From positions 15,179,514 to 15,243,513 of the forward strand of contig NC_049981.1 of assembly GCF_000003815.2 (NCBI RefSeq): a stretch of 64,000 nucleotides of DNA, in the 5' to 3' direction. Of this stretch, positions 47,110-59,214 are shown one piece after another. Source of the DNA: Branchiostoma floridae. Lineage: Eukaryota; Chordata; Leptocardii; Amphioxiformes; Branchiostomatidae. The notes beneath the pieces were generated by a model. That model saw only the letters and a program-made list of their open reading frames with translations. It was not told where the DNA came from and did not search any database. The number at the start of each line of letters is the position of its first letter. Positions within the stretch are counted from its first letter, which is position 1. The position numbers and the translations under genes were made by a program.

Positions 47110-47951
47110 ACACACATCTTTCGCTTTCCAAACCGTGGCAGAGCGAAAAGATTGCGTCTGCGGTTACTACGGGGGAGGGATGACACCCAGTCCAACACTA
47201 TACCAAAAATTGACCCCAGTTGTTGATGAAGGATGAATTTCTGACACCGCACGTGGCTATTTTACGTGGGTATGACACCCAATACTTCATGAGGAACATT
47301 TGGTTCCAATCATTCCGTACTGGCCTTGTTGGAAAGGTAAACAAAATGTGCGTACACCATACATATCATAGGATACATACAGTGCGCAGCCCCCTTCTAC
47401 TTTTTTGGAGAGAAAAAAAAGATAAATCATATTGAAATATCATGTAAAGCACGTCAATGCTATAGTGATCGACTGTCAATAACTCAATTTGCAAAGTGAT
47501 ACTTTTTAAAAATTATTTCATCGTTTTTATAAGAAACACAAACAGCGGTGCTCAGTTTCAATATTCTATAGTTCCAATCCGACCGAAAATTCTACTCTAC
47601 TTTATCTGCCCTCTATTTTACGTCTTTATCAAGGGCAGGATCAGACCTGACCGATCCGGGGATCAAGTCCTAATTCGGCAGCTCATCCCCGTCTGTGGTA
47701 CACGGGCGTCACAAACAATGAAACATGACGAGAACAAAACCATGTCAAGAAAAATCCTCAGCAGCAAAATCCATTATAGGAGTAACGAATTCTAAATCTT
47801 CTTTTGGACCTCGGGATGACAAAATGTGGCCAGTTTCAGTGAAATTACATGTAAAAATTAACCTCAAAATGATAGTACCATCAAAGTTGTTGCTATCACT
47901 TGTGACTATATATGAAGGACAACATGTCTAATAAAACAAAAATAGTCTTAC

Positions 47952-48072
47952 CTGATTTAGGAAAGTCTCCGTCCTTCATCGTCCTCCGCCAAACCTCGGC
48001 GTCCCGTCTCGGTAACCAGGCCGAAGCGGCACCGCCGGAGTCTCTGGTAGAATTTCTCACGTTTCGCTGCAT
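47952..48072 (-). CDS. Candidate 5' coding exon ending in phase 1
   Basis: ATG at 48072 with an in-frame stop upstream opens 40 codons (beginning MQRNVRNSTRDSGG) up to a strong donor, AAATCAG|GTAAGAC. Phase 1 would join in frame to the first EGF exon at 29488, but no signal peptide is encoded, so it may belong to another transcript or need intermediate exons. It sits at the edge of a GC-rich stretch (48000-48860) that looks promoter-like. Confidence 0.35.
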
Positions 48073-49054
48073 TATATCCACCCGACTCCAACGTCTCTGC
48101 TAAAAATACGGCCCAAATCCTTTTCTTCCTGAACAGCCGAAGTAAATCCCGTCTCGAATCCCAGCAAAATCCGCGAAAAGTACTTGCTGTGATAGCGGGG
48201 AGTCTCCAGTATGAATAGGTCGTCTGTGGTGAACTTGTCTCAAATTTGGGACCGTCTCACATACGGACTGCGTTGCGGTCTATCTCTGTCGCTATGCCTA
48301 TGCAAAGGATTTACTAGTATTTTTTGCCTTAACAGACGACAAAACAGGACAAAAAACCAAAGTACTCCTCTTTCTAGACACCGGGTTATTTCCACACCGT
48401 GCGTAGCTAGCTCCAAATTATCTTCAGTCCATAGATGCTCGGATTTCCCTAGGCCTGATATCGCGCACGATTCAGATATCCCCAAAAGGTCGACAGCTAG
48501 CTAACGTCCCATCTCGTCTCTCTGTGGGGGAAATAAACTTCCTCAGTTTGTGGCGAGAAATCGCGACCGTTCAGTGATGTTTAGTCGGAGCAAACAACAA
48601 GGGGAAACCGTTACTTGGTCTGACGAACCAACATGTGCAGCACATGTGAGGCAGCTGCTGCGGTGCCAACTGTGGTGGGACGGGGCCTAGCGGCGAGGAA
48701 AACACAACAGAACGTGTCTGACCCCTAGAGGGGCACGCCCCGCCCACCGCCTGTTTCCGGTCTGGGTCACGTGACACCCCGGGTCCGCCCCCTGGGTCGT
48801 TGCGCCCCAGGGACTGTCGACCTTCATTAACAGCGTCCCGTTTCAAGGTCAACGTCCGGGAGACTAAAATCTCGGAATATTACTTACGACAAGAGGACTA
48901 AATTTCATAGAAAATACGTAAGTGTCTATCCGACAGTACTGAACCTGAACGTTCAGGAGCCCAAAACCTCTTTTCTCACGCATGAGAAAGGGCTACATTT
49001 TATATGTTTGTTTGTATTTATGAGTGTTCTAGAGGCGGCGCCGGTGGCAGCAAG

Positions 49055-49110
49055 TTTTTTTTTTTTTTTTTTTTTTTTAACTTAGGGGTCCTTAGGGGCT
49101 CCTTAGGGGC
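49055..49110. repeat. Poly-T tract plus CTTAGGGG tandem
   Basis: 24 consecutive T, then CTTAGGGG units separated by one or two bases. Confidence 0.9.
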
Positions 49111-49150
49111 CGGGGTAGGCAGACTATTGCTGACATAATCTTCACTTCAA

Positions 49151-49714
49151 CTAGGGTAGAGTAGAGTAGAGTTCTAGTATTGGGTAGACGTAACACTCCA
49201 GTTGGGAACGCTCGTCTTGAACTTTTATATGATTCTTCTTCAGCAAGTGAAGCGCTTCCAAAGTATCCAGAGGCGCGACAATCCAAGACAGGGAAAATGG
49301 CATGCTCCACCGGGGAAATACGGAAATCTTGACACTTGAAACGCTTTTTTCTGCACTTTTGCTGGTGTGTCTGTATCTATAACCAGTGTTAGTGACAACC
49401 GGTGCATATTCACTAGCGTCTACCAGGCTCCGCAGGGCTGCTAGGTCACAAACTGTACTCCTCCGAGCGCCGCATGGGTACGGGTGATTCATGGGTGTGT
49501 ATAAAACGCAAACTGTCCTAGGCCACTGTCCTAGGCTATAGGACAAACGACGTACGTCGTTCAAAGTGCCTCGTGTAGATTGGGTCCGACTCGCGTCATC
49601 TCTTCCCAGCGACCTGTGGAGCCTGGTAGGGGCTAGCGTTTCTCTTGGATAGAGGGGGTTTCTCGAAGGAAAGTGAACTTTCTTCAAAAGATCATCAAAA
49701 GAAAGTTTATTCAT
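49151..49714 (-). CDS. Unassigned 187-codon open frame
   Basis: ATG-started frame (MNKLSFDDLLKKVHFP...) with no signal peptide, membrane helix or known motif. Part of it shares a GGAGCCTGGTAGACGCTA-like string with a repeat near 46.36 kb, which suggests that at least this part is repeat-derived. Coding status uncertain. Confidence 0.25.
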   Translation of the reverse strand: MNKLSFDDLLKKVHFPSRNPLYPRETLAPTRLHRSLGRDDASRTQSTRGTLNDVRRLSYSLGQWPRTVCVLYTPMNHPYPCGARRSTVCDLAALRSLVDASEYAPVVTNTGYRYRHTSKSAEKSVSSVKISVFPRWSMPFSLSWIVAPLDTLEALHLLKKNHIKVQDERSQLECYVYPILELYSTLP

Positions 49715-51214
49715 AATTGGACATTGTGAGACTCAAAGCCCATATCCTGTGGACTGTGGTTTATTGAAACATCAAAACTGAGACAGCTTTGATGTAATAC
49801 GAATATTTGTTTACATTCGCCACGAGCCAGCAGTCTTCAAACTAGTAACACTGCTGTAATATCAACACGTAGTTCATTCGGGCCGTGTAGTCAAAGTGTC
49901 GAGTAGAATAACATCAACAAAGAGATGAAAGAGGTTGGGGTAGGTTTATGTTTCTTGGGGAGTCGTGAATGGTTGCATGTGTGTGGCCCCTGGCCCCGCA
50001 CCGCACAGATTTGTGTAGAGAGCCATGTGACGAAACGTTGGATTAGTCTCTCGAAGCAGATGTTGGGGGTTGAATGTAGTGATGTTTTCTGACTGGCGCC
50101 GACCAAGCTTCTCTGACAGCTGCTCACTCAATACCTGTCAGTCTGAAAATGTTCATTTTCTGCATCTGACTAGATATTAATTAGATGGCACGGTGACATT
50201 CGTCATAGGTCGTCGTATGATTAATTTGTGACCGACCAGGACGTAAGACAACCCTTTCGGTAACAAGTCAGTTAGATTTTGTACGAAGCATGCACGGCTG
50301 TGCCAAGACATTCCACATGTTGAGAGCGTATGACGTATATATGTGAGCAAGAGACGGTTAGTCAGAGTTACTAATGATACAAGACAAGCCGTGGGACGCG
50401 ACAGTCGGTAAGGACATACGACAAAATCTTACGACAATCACTGTACAACTTTACTGATGGGGGGTCCTAGCGGTTTTCGACGGTACTGCAGCAGAACTTC
50501 TGGTTTTAAAACCTTTATTATTGTTTTTTCTTGTTTTGCGTATGATTTTTGGGAATCTTTTGGGTAAAACCTGAGTAAAATGCAACGTGAGTAAAATGCA
50601 AAACCATGAGTTTCAAGCAGATACGGGTCATTGTCCGACATCATGTAAAACATTTTTGAGCTTTGAGCAAGTTTCCAAGAAATAGGAGGCTGTTTTGAAA
50701 AAAAGAAAATCACCTTTAAAAGGTGCTAGTTAACCTTTACCGGATTTACCTAAACCTGAGAAACATGTGCGGCATCCCATAATGATCTCTGATGACGTCA
50801 TGACTCGCCAGTCAGACGTGCACCCAGAATCCTCTGGCAAATCATCGTCTACAGGGGGTGATGTAACGAAGGTGGATGTGCGCTTTGTGAGGTCATATAA
50901 CCTCCTTGCTGTATTTTAAGCATTTTCACGTCACCTCACTACGAATTTTGTGAAATGAAACAACGTCTAATATTCTTACGATTTACACAAGAAATGCAAA
51001 TTGAAAATAGCCAAGCAAGACGCCTTACAGAATATGACCACATTGACTCGTCCTAGATTTCCTGGTCTTGCGTGCCAACTTTGTTAACTTTTATAGCCGC
51101 TCTCGGGGTGACTGGTTGCTCCACTGTTGGCAGGGTAGTCATTCAGTGGGCCCTTCAGACTGCTCGGAGATCCCCGGACTATAGTGCCAGTGATCAAGTC
51201 AAGGACAAAGTTTG

Positions 51215-51326
51215 TTAGCCTGGTATCCAGCCGTAATATCGCTCCCGAGTCTCTTCTCTCCTCTTTGTAATTGCGAACAGGAGAGAAGAGACTCGGGAGC
51301 TATATTACGGATGGATAACAGCCTAA
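51215..51326. mobile_element. Foldback element with TTAGCCTGGTATCCAGCCGT ends
   Basis: Left arm GCTCCCGAGTCTCTTCTCTCC is followed after a ~18 nt loop by its inverse, GGAGAGAAGAGACTCGGGAGC. The outer arms also pair. A single end of the same type is at 45527. Confidence 0.8.
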
Positions 51327-51747
51327 AGGTTTATTGCACGACAAGTGTAACTGCTGCAATGCAAATGCAACTTGAACGTTAGATAATCCCACTAACAATC
51401 TGCTCGTACATCTGAATAATATATCTTAATAACATAAGATATTGATAGAAGACGCAAGCGCAATTAGGAGTTGTATGTCTACTAGACTACTCAGTACTAC
51501 ATTTTAGGGTTTCTATTCTGCATGCCGAGGCCGTTTTAGGTACTGGCCTAGATAGACAGAAATTCTGTTGGGACATGACATAATTGAAATTTATATAAGT
51601 AACGTAACGCCTTTAAGATTCCATTTTCTTACACCGAAAACCAAAAGGTTTTTCTCCAGCAACAGCTACTAGAAAGTGCCGGGAGGTTTTCCCTCACCGA
51701 ACACAGAATCTGCTGTGAGCTACCCGAGCCAAGAAGTGATGTGTCTC

Positions 51748-51993
51748 TCAACAGGACACAGAACCACCTGGCTGGAGTACCGGCTGTCGCTGATGGCGAC
51801 CGGAGGTGCGCGGTTTGTTCAGCTGTCGATCGGAAGTCGTCAAAGCCATTTCTGCCACTAAAAGCGCTGTTGTTCCTGTCGTATAAGTACCGTAGGCTGG
51901 TGCAGACGTGACAGAGACAAGGCTGGGAGGATAGCCCAAGCCACATCGATCAGTATCATATTGGTTATAATGGCGGCTTGCCATGGTCGCCAA
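51748..51993 (-). CDS. Unassigned 81-codon open frame with a strong start context
   Basis: Begins at ACCATGG, a good Kozak context, reading MASRHYNQYDTDRCGLGYPP, then Thr/Ala-rich sequence. No known domain and no clear splice donor. It could be a short first exon or chance. Confidence 0.2.
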   Translation of the reverse strand: MATMASRHYNQYDTDRCGLGYPPSLVSVTSAPAYGTYTTGTTALLVAEMALTTSDRQLNKPRTSGRHQRQPVLQPGGSVSC

Positions 51994-54073
51994 CTATCCA
52001 TCACCAATCAGATGTTGGGGTCGCCAGTGAACGCACTTCGCGTTTCGTTTTGTTTCCTAGTATCGTATGAGGGTCTGCATGGGATCCCGACTACGCTGCA
52101 GAAAAATTCCCTAGTGCGCTGAAATCGAGAAAGGTATTTACCCAAAAATTGGTCGCCTCGATACGAATTATGTGAAGTTGGAAGATCACCTCAAAATGCA
52201 CCGCCGAGGCTGATGTCCCAAAATCTGTCTATTCCCATGTCGCTGGCAGATGGACGTCGCAGTTTCTTTTATTCTTCAACATGACAACACGTTCCTTTTA
52301 ACATGACCTAAAAATGCTCCATCGAGGTTCGATATCAGTCAATTTTGGCACACTTCCCAACTACTCTCCTATTCCAAAAATACCAGTCGTGTGCTTTTTC
52401 GGCTTGAGGAGATTTAAACACTTCAAACATGTCGACATCTTATGCTTGAATATGTCAAGAGTAACAGAACCTCTCACTGGGTCCTCCAAACACCATTCTC
52501 TCTACCTGTACGCACACAACTCATAAACAACCTCCCGTTGTTTACTAAACTATCTCCATTTGTTTACCGTTACCAGGGTAACGCGAGGATGTAGGCCTAC
52601 CCTGAACAGGAAGTGTGATTATTGGGACTAATTTGGTCAGATTAAGTGACTAAATTAGAAACACTACCTCCCAGCTGGATATGACTATTCACACGTGCAC
52701 GGCAATCTTTATGGAGGGACTTTCACAGAGGGGAGCCTGAGAATAGACTCTAAACTCTTTCGGGCAACCTGGAATCGTAGTCGACACAGTACTTCACAAA
52801 GTTGACACAAGGAACTAAATTGTGCAGCATTTTCTGATCTAACAAGCTCTTTTCGTATGTTCTTAAAAGTTCTTATTTTTTGCCCCGCGTGCACAGAAGG
52901 GGTCGACTAAATCTTTGAGAAGATGTAGGGTGGTCTGGGTGTTTTACGGTATACATTTACGTTGTACGTTATTTAAGTAGTAGTGAACACTGTCCAAGGA
53001 GAAACCGAGGAGTGAGAAAGGTGTTACTAAAAAGACGATCTGATTCTGAATGTTTCAAAAACTGGCGTAAACCGCAGCGTGGGCCGGTTCCCTACATCTG
53101 CTTGGAGATAAGTCCCGCCCAACAGACGAGCTGCTGCGGTGACGGCGCCGACAGGACAGCGGGCACGCTGTGAGCCTGAGTTGACAACAGAAATAACTGT
53201 AACCACTGCAGATAAACATGTTTCTCAGAAGCCAGCGAGGAAAGTCAACCGAACCACTCGGCGGTGACCGCTCGACCCTCTCTCTCAAAATTGGGGTCTC
53301 CCTAATGCGGAAATAGACCGGTTTCAGATTAATACACCGACTGATGAATCGTATACCGCTATCATGTCCAATTCCTATATGATATTTCCACACAACATTT
53401 TAAAACCTACATTAAAAACACATAGGCGCCGGTAAAGGGGGAACCATTGCACCGGAACCGACCGGTGAATCAGTACTCGCGACCCTCTGTCGTCTGACAA
53501 CCAATGTTTCCCTATTCCATAAAATAATTATAAGTACAGCCGTTGAATACATGAGTTATACTATGAAATTCTGTATTACACTATTCCATTGGAAAACGCG
53601 ATATTTTTGAAAGAGAGTCGCTCCAAGGTGGGGTATAAAATGGTCACGCTTATTCATCTGGACAGTTGTAGAACCCAGACATCGAAATTTCAGCTTTTCA
53701 TTTGGGAAGAAATTGCCAAATGTGACTTCTATTTAATAAAGGTCTACATAATATCAGATTATACTAGAGTAGAATTAAATTGCCTGTGGGGAAAGTCTAG
53801 AATGCTTCTGTGGAAATCTAATCACTGACTAAAAAATAAATCACGTACTCATTTGTATGTGCAAACCCTCACGTAAAAGACTTCAAACCTTTATCTAAAC
53901 AGACATTGCTATGGACGAGATTAGATTAATGAGTAGGTGGCCTTAGATTGTCTACAAAGGCAGGCCTTCCTCCAGAGTGAAGGACAAGATAATCTGGATA
54001 ATCTATTGTAAGTGCATGTTAGATCAACATTGATATCGTGAAAATACTCGCACAGTAAAAATAAAATACAGTA

Positions 54074-54242
54074 CAGTGGAAGCCATTTAATTGCACATCG
54101 GATTAACGCATACTTCTGTTAACTGCACGGAATCCCTGAATCCCAAACCGGTGCGGTCCAGCTAGATAACTTCGCATTATTGCACACGCCGGATAATTGC
54201 ACCAAATTCACTGGCAGCCGTGCAATTAAGCGGCTTCTACTG
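54074..54242. mobile_element. pogo/Tigger-like MITE flanked by TA
   Basis: CAGTGGAAGCCATTTAATTG at the left mirrors CAATTAAGCGGCTTCTACTG at the right, with TA on both outer sides. Interior repeats of ATTGCAC and no coding capacity. End sequence and TA target fit the Tc1/mariner-pogo superfamily. Confidence 0.7.
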
Positions 54243-54504
54243 TAATAGTTTCCAGGCGGATTCTGCTTTTGGCATCTCTCACTTGTGCCCCCTATTGAAG
54301 GTTGTCATTATAGCAAGTCATTGTTGGTTCCGTTAGCATAATTTTACAGTATTTCATGTGTTCTTTTAGCCTTCCAATTCCTATTACCATGATCATGTTA
54401 AGTCGCATACTTTATAACAGTACACAAATATTGATTTCAAAGATTGGTTTGCTATAGTTGTAGCAATAGTATAAATTTTATAAAATCTTACAACCCGCAT
54501 ATCA

Positions 54505-54577
54505 GCCCGGCTAGCTCAGTCGGTAGAGCATGGGACTCTTAATCCCAGGGTCGTGGGTTCGAGCCCCACGTTGGGCG
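54505..54577 (+). tRNA. tRNA-Lys (CUU)
   Basis: A full cloverleaf can be drawn. Acceptor stem GCCCGGC pairs with GTTGGGC (two G-U pairs), the D arm is GCTC...GAGC, and the anticodon stem TGGGA/TCCCA holds loop CTCTTAA with CTT at 54538-54540. The T arm is GTGGG TTCGAGC CCCAC, with discriminator G. A box (TAGCTCAGTCGG) and B box (GGTTCGAGCCC) are intact, there is no intron, and no CCA is encoded, as expected for a eukaryotic gene. Confidence 0.95.
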
Positions 54578-54584
54578 AAAATTC

Positions 54585-54589
54585 TTTTT
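54585..54589 (+). terminator. RNA polymerase III terminator
   Basis: TTTTT eight bases after the tRNA-Lys end, followed by a longer T run. Confidence 0.7.
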
Positions 54590-55106
54590 CATTTTTTTTC
54601 TCTTTCGTTTAACTTTGTTGTATTCATAAGTCCTGTCCATTACTTTTATATTCTTTTGTTTTAATGTTACGTTGTGAAATGAAACACCGGTCTGAATCAC
54701 TCTGATGATATCTCGCTCCTTTTGCAATGAAATATGAATACTGGTTTGAAGTAAAAAAAAAAAAAAGAAAGATTGTTGACTACTATATACAGTAAAATCA
54801 TGGTTGTTGGACAGATCGTGCTCGCTTTGGTTTTCTCATTGGAGTTTACTATCATGATCATTCGTTGACATCGCCAGTCTCGTTAAATTACCACCGCCAT
54901 GAATGGCTCAATCACGCCACCTAGCGGAATATATCAGAAGCACAAGTCATTGCAGGTCGTTGAGTGCGAAAATAAAATTAATCGTGAAATAACCAAGGTT
55001 AAGGGTTGCTTACATTGCTAACAACAAGGAGACTTTTACCTCCTTGTTAAACGTTGTATTTACAAATAATATATATTGTCAGTACTTGTCCCCCGTGAGT
55101 CTCCAA

Positions 55107-55167
55107 AATTTGGAACAAATGAAACATTTGGAACAAATGAAACATTTGGAACAAATGAAACATTTGG
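55107..55167. repeat. 18 bp tandem repeat (ATTTGGAACAAATGAAAC)
   Basis: Three complete, nearly identical units plus a partial one. Confidence 0.9.
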
Positions 55168-55479
55168 ACCCCATTGGTCCAAGTGGGGGAAGGGTGGGCC
55201 AATCACAGCACCAGATCCAAGATGGCGGCTGGTTTGTAGTTTGTGGTCTCTGGGTCCTGATGTAACGTCCTTGGTTTTGGTGAGTATTTTTCGGGAATTT
55301 CTACGCTATCTGTGACGGAAACAAACTGCAATAGTTTATAAGCTTTGTGGCCATTTTGATATCTAGTTATAAATACAGCTTTCGAAGTCTGGGAGATTAT
55401 ACCAAATATGATTATAGAAACTAGACCGAAAAGTTTTGAAAGGTGGGCTTTCTTTACTTTTGACTCGTTCTCTTGTTTT

Positions 55480-56575
55480 GTTACCTCCATGAAAAAATGG
55501 AGGTATAGTTTTGAGTGTGTCTGTGTGTGTGTTTGTGTGTGTGTTTGTGTGTGTGTCTGTGTGTCCGCATATTTGTGGTCATCATAACTTGAGAACCTCT
55601 TGATGGACTACGATGATATTTGGTATGTAGGTAGGGGTTGGGAAGACGAAGGTCAAGGTCAATTTTGGGCCCCCTGGTGTGTGGCCTTGGTACTGCAGCG
55701 CAACTTCCGGTTTTGCTATCTCGGTGTTCTGAACATGCTATGGTCAAGATTTTTAAGCATTAGATAGCTCTTGTGCTCAGGAAAAAATTACGTAAGTTTG
55801 GGCCCCCTAGCGTCTAGTTTGGGAATAGCAGGGGCATTTTTGTCAAAAACTTCTGACGAGGATAACTCAAGAAGGGAACAACGGATTTTCATCATTTTTG
55901 GTATGTAGGTACCTTAGACAATTTTGTACAAGATTAAATACTAATTATGCAAAATAGGAGTACATTTGCATAATTAATGAGGATATTATATCATGGCAGT
56001 TTTTTCAATGTATCTCTTGTCCTGGATGTGATATGGTCTTGACATTTGGCTGGTAGATAGCTTGCAGTGTCATGACAAAGTGGGGCAGGTTTCAGCCCCC
56101 TAACATTTAATTGCGGAACTGCAGGGGCGTTTTTGTCAAGACATTCTAAAGAGGATAACTGCAGAAAGGATTGATGGATTGGCATCATACTAGGCATGCG
56201 GGTACCTTAGGCAAATATGTTCATAATGATATACATTTTATGCAAATGAGGACTTAATTTGCATGATTAATGAGGACATTGTATAATTCCATTGTTTTCA
56301 ATAACTGGACTTCAATAAATGTAACACATGTTAACTATGATAGGTGGAATATAAGCAGATACCAAATATGGTAATGAGGAACTTATTTGCATAATTTATG
56401 TAAAAATTGCAAAAACGCTTTATGATTAATAATGGGAATTTTATAATGGTGACATGTGTACGTTAGTCAATGATGAACAATACCATGCATAAATTATGTT
56501 AATGTGCTAGTCAATTGCATGAAATTTACGAAAGCTCTAAATTTTCATGGAGGTATGAGGTCGCCGAACTCTAGT
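55480..56575. mobile_element. Large dispersed repeat with CCTCCATGAAAA ends
   Basis: Begins TTACCTCCATGAAAAAATGG with a TG microsatellite just inside, and ends TTTTCATGGAGGTATGAGG. Internally it has about three related ~290 bp units, each with GATAACT...TTGGTATGTAGGTA(CC)TT-type sequence followed by GCAAATGAGG/ATTAATGAGG motifs. No coding capacity. Confidence 0.6.
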
Positions 56576-57935
56576 TTTACAAACCTCGCGAACCGCTGCA
56601 TATATGTAACGTTATATGGCGCAACACCAGGTTCATGCTGGAAAGTACAAGCTGGGTGAGGCGCTCACAACAGTATCAATTTCTTGACAAAGACAGTCGA
56701 TTCAGAGTAATAAAAAATGGGTTATAGGTAAGTCTTTCAAGAGTTGGATAGAAAGTTCAGTTTCGGGTCTACAAAGTCATTTCGACTCAAACGTCCCAAG
56801 TAAACAAACAAAACATTCTGCATGGAAGCTATTCTGAAATCTAAAATGAAAGACAAAGGACAATGGCACTCTCTCTAGGCTAGCTCTCTTTTCCTCCTTG
56901 CTAAGACTTAAATTAAGTTCCAAAGGCGAAAGTGCTTAAATGACAACAGAAAAGCACAATTTCCCCTAAAACGTTTATTCCAAAAATTTACAAATTACAC
57001 CGAGTTTGATCAGACTACACAATAGATGATATATACCTTATCACTCTCCTGTGCAATGTCATCACAGAATGTATAAGATTATTTTACAGCTGTCATCTTA
57101 TAATAGAGATATTCTGCAAAACAATTTACAAAACAACTCTTGATGTATTTAACGTTATCATAGATTCAAAGGGGAGCGTTTATACAGTATATTTTTCTGT
57201 TAAAGAGAGCTATGTTGTGCTGCAAACAAAGTGACAAAACGACACAAATATCAGTGTATTAATATGTGTTTCCCTGCCTAATTATTTCTTAGGGACAGTG
57301 ACAATACTAATATCTTCTGTACTATATATAATAGACAATCTCTCCTTAAAATACAAGCTGATATATGGTGACAGTATTGTGTAGTATTGTGCAGAGTAAC
57401 CTTTTACCTCATTCCATAAATTTTAAACCTCCCTTTGCTGGATTTGAAGTGAAGACAGTGGATTTTTTTTTGCTACCAGAAAGAGGGCAAAGATTACTTA
57501 ATAATATAACATCAGTTTGTCAAGCAGACTCCAGTGGACAAACTGCAGAACATTTTTGAATGTTGACAGTGTGACTTAAAATTGTGTTTTCATACATCAT
57601 ACAAATGTACTTGTTCCTTTTCTGGACAATATTTAGGTACATAGTCCTAACAGGAACCTTGATGTTTTTACAACAATGTATGTATTACAGTAATAACCAA
57701 ATTTCCACAATTCATGAATAGTTGGGTTTTTCCATTTGGGACACTTCTGGGAGGAGATTGTCTTCAGGAGAAATGCCACAAAAACTTATAATCCTTAATG
57801 AAACATTATACTATGATTTTCATCACAGATATATACACCCAACCTTTCCAATGGTATGACCCATATGAATCACACATGTACAGTTGTGCATTTGAAGAAC
57901 CCAGATACATCAAATGTAACATGCACAATACAGTA

Positions 57936-58017
57936 AACTCTAAGCAGATGTTGAGAACTGTCACAGAAATCAGCCAGTCAGATACATAATTTTTCACCCC
58001 TACATCTGCTTGGAGAC
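57936..58017. mobile_element. Short MITE, CTCCAAGCAGATGT family
   Basis: ACTCTAAGCAGATGTTG and the inverse CTACATCTGCTTGGAGACT bound about 80 bp. Confidence 0.6.
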
Positions 58018-59192
58018 TACATGTCATACCATTTGTAATCTTAGTGACAAAAAAAGTGTAACACTTGTAAATTATGTGCTAAAAGCTTCATCCAGGTACA
58101 GATTAATCAACGTACAGCACAGCATCCTTCATTTGCTATCTGCTGAAATCTGTGGAGCTCACAACAATTAAGTGCATAGATGAGCCCTTCACATGAAGAC
58201 GGTTTTGTAGTATGTCTGTATCACAATTGTGTACCTACATTGTATATAGAGGCCTTTGTATACACATGCCTTTGTGCATCTGTGTGCATTGTTAATCTTT
58301 CAGGTGATATCAGGGCTACATATAAAAAATCATGTACATCTGAACACTACTAATTACTATGGTATACATGAAGGTGTGCAGTTAACATAATGTTATTCCT
58401 CTTATACATTTCTTGTTAGTATGGCAACTCTACACAATCTAACTTACAGAAAAGTCAGATACAAAAAAATTGCACAGCTCAGTCTGCTATGGTGACATAA
58501 TTTCCATCTATGTACACAAGAGAACATAATGACAAAATGATAACGTTTTCAGCATCATTTGGTGAACAACAACAGATTTTAACTGATGATAGAGCAGTTT
58601 TACTGGCTGCTACATACATGTTTGAAATTCAAAACATGAAGTATGTTCACCCCTCTCGCCATGAATCAGAATGCAGCATGGTAGTTAGGTGGAACCTTGG
58701 GTAAATAGAAATGAGTAGGTCTAGTTCAAAACAAGCTTTAACCAAAACTTGACATTCTTATGCACAAATATGAATCAAAGAACTGCTAAGACCATTTCAT
58801 CTTTCCATTTACTTGGAATGTGACTTTTACATCTGCACATACATAAACAGCAACATGTTTTTAAAAAGTGGCTTTCATAATTTGTTGTCTTGATTATAAT
58901 ATACCAGTATTTTTCAAGTCATTGCTCCAACTTTCTAGCACGCATTAATTTTCACGACCATTGATTCAAATCAGTAAATAGATAGATATACAATGTAGTA
59001 GTAAAACCTTTCTTGGGAAAGATTTACAAAATCTTGGGAAAGTCTAAGTTGACCATCTGTGATAAAATCAAATTTAATAAGAAATGTCAAATTCAGCTTC
59101 CCTCCCCCAGGCCGAATACCAGCCGGCACGCCATGACCTAAATCGAACAGTTTTCGAACAGGTTTTCTATGCAGTTCGAATCGCTCCGCGGT

Positions 59193-59214
59193 CCTTAGCA
59201 ACACGTTGCTAAGG
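59193..59214. promoter_or_regulatory. Perfect inverted repeat CCTTAGCAAC-AC-GTTGCTAAGG
   Basis: Ten-base arms, each with an RFX-type half-site (GTTGCTA), around a 2 bp spacer. Binding is inference. Confidence 0.35.

Larger units (their letters stand above)
29489..47951. other. Repeat-dense stretch, no strongly supported gene
   Basis: About 18 kb, probably the large 5' intron(s) of the EGF receptor or intergenic DNA. It contains several tRNA-related SINE-like copies, foldback MITEs (32663, 34547, 35164), a TTAA-flanked element (35409-36372), a ~90 bp repeat copied at about 42850 and 43447, a GGACTACGGGCACTGG minisatellite (45590-45765) and a CA microsatellite (47031-47107). Short open frames here mostly overlap these repeats. 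Confidence 0.6.
48073..54504. other. Stretch with GC-rich island and repeats, no firm gene
   Basis: 48000-48860 is GC- and CpG-rich. A poly-T run (49055-49078) is followed by three CTTAGGGG units. Two ATG-started open frames (49151-49714 and 51748-51993, minus) are listed separately. A foldback element occupies 51215-51326 and a pogo-like MITE 54074-54242. The rest shows nothing recognisable. Confidence 0.5.

Noticed and set aside
46860-47252. 130-codon minus frame with Val/Cys run
   Set aside because: Microsatellite translation.
48571-48852. 93-codon minus frame
   Set aside because: Open by chance in GC-rich sequence; Pro/Arg/Gly composition, no splice context.
54539-54727. Minus frame ending in a GSNPRPWD-like string
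   Set aside because: The peptide is the antisense of the tRNA-Lys T arm.
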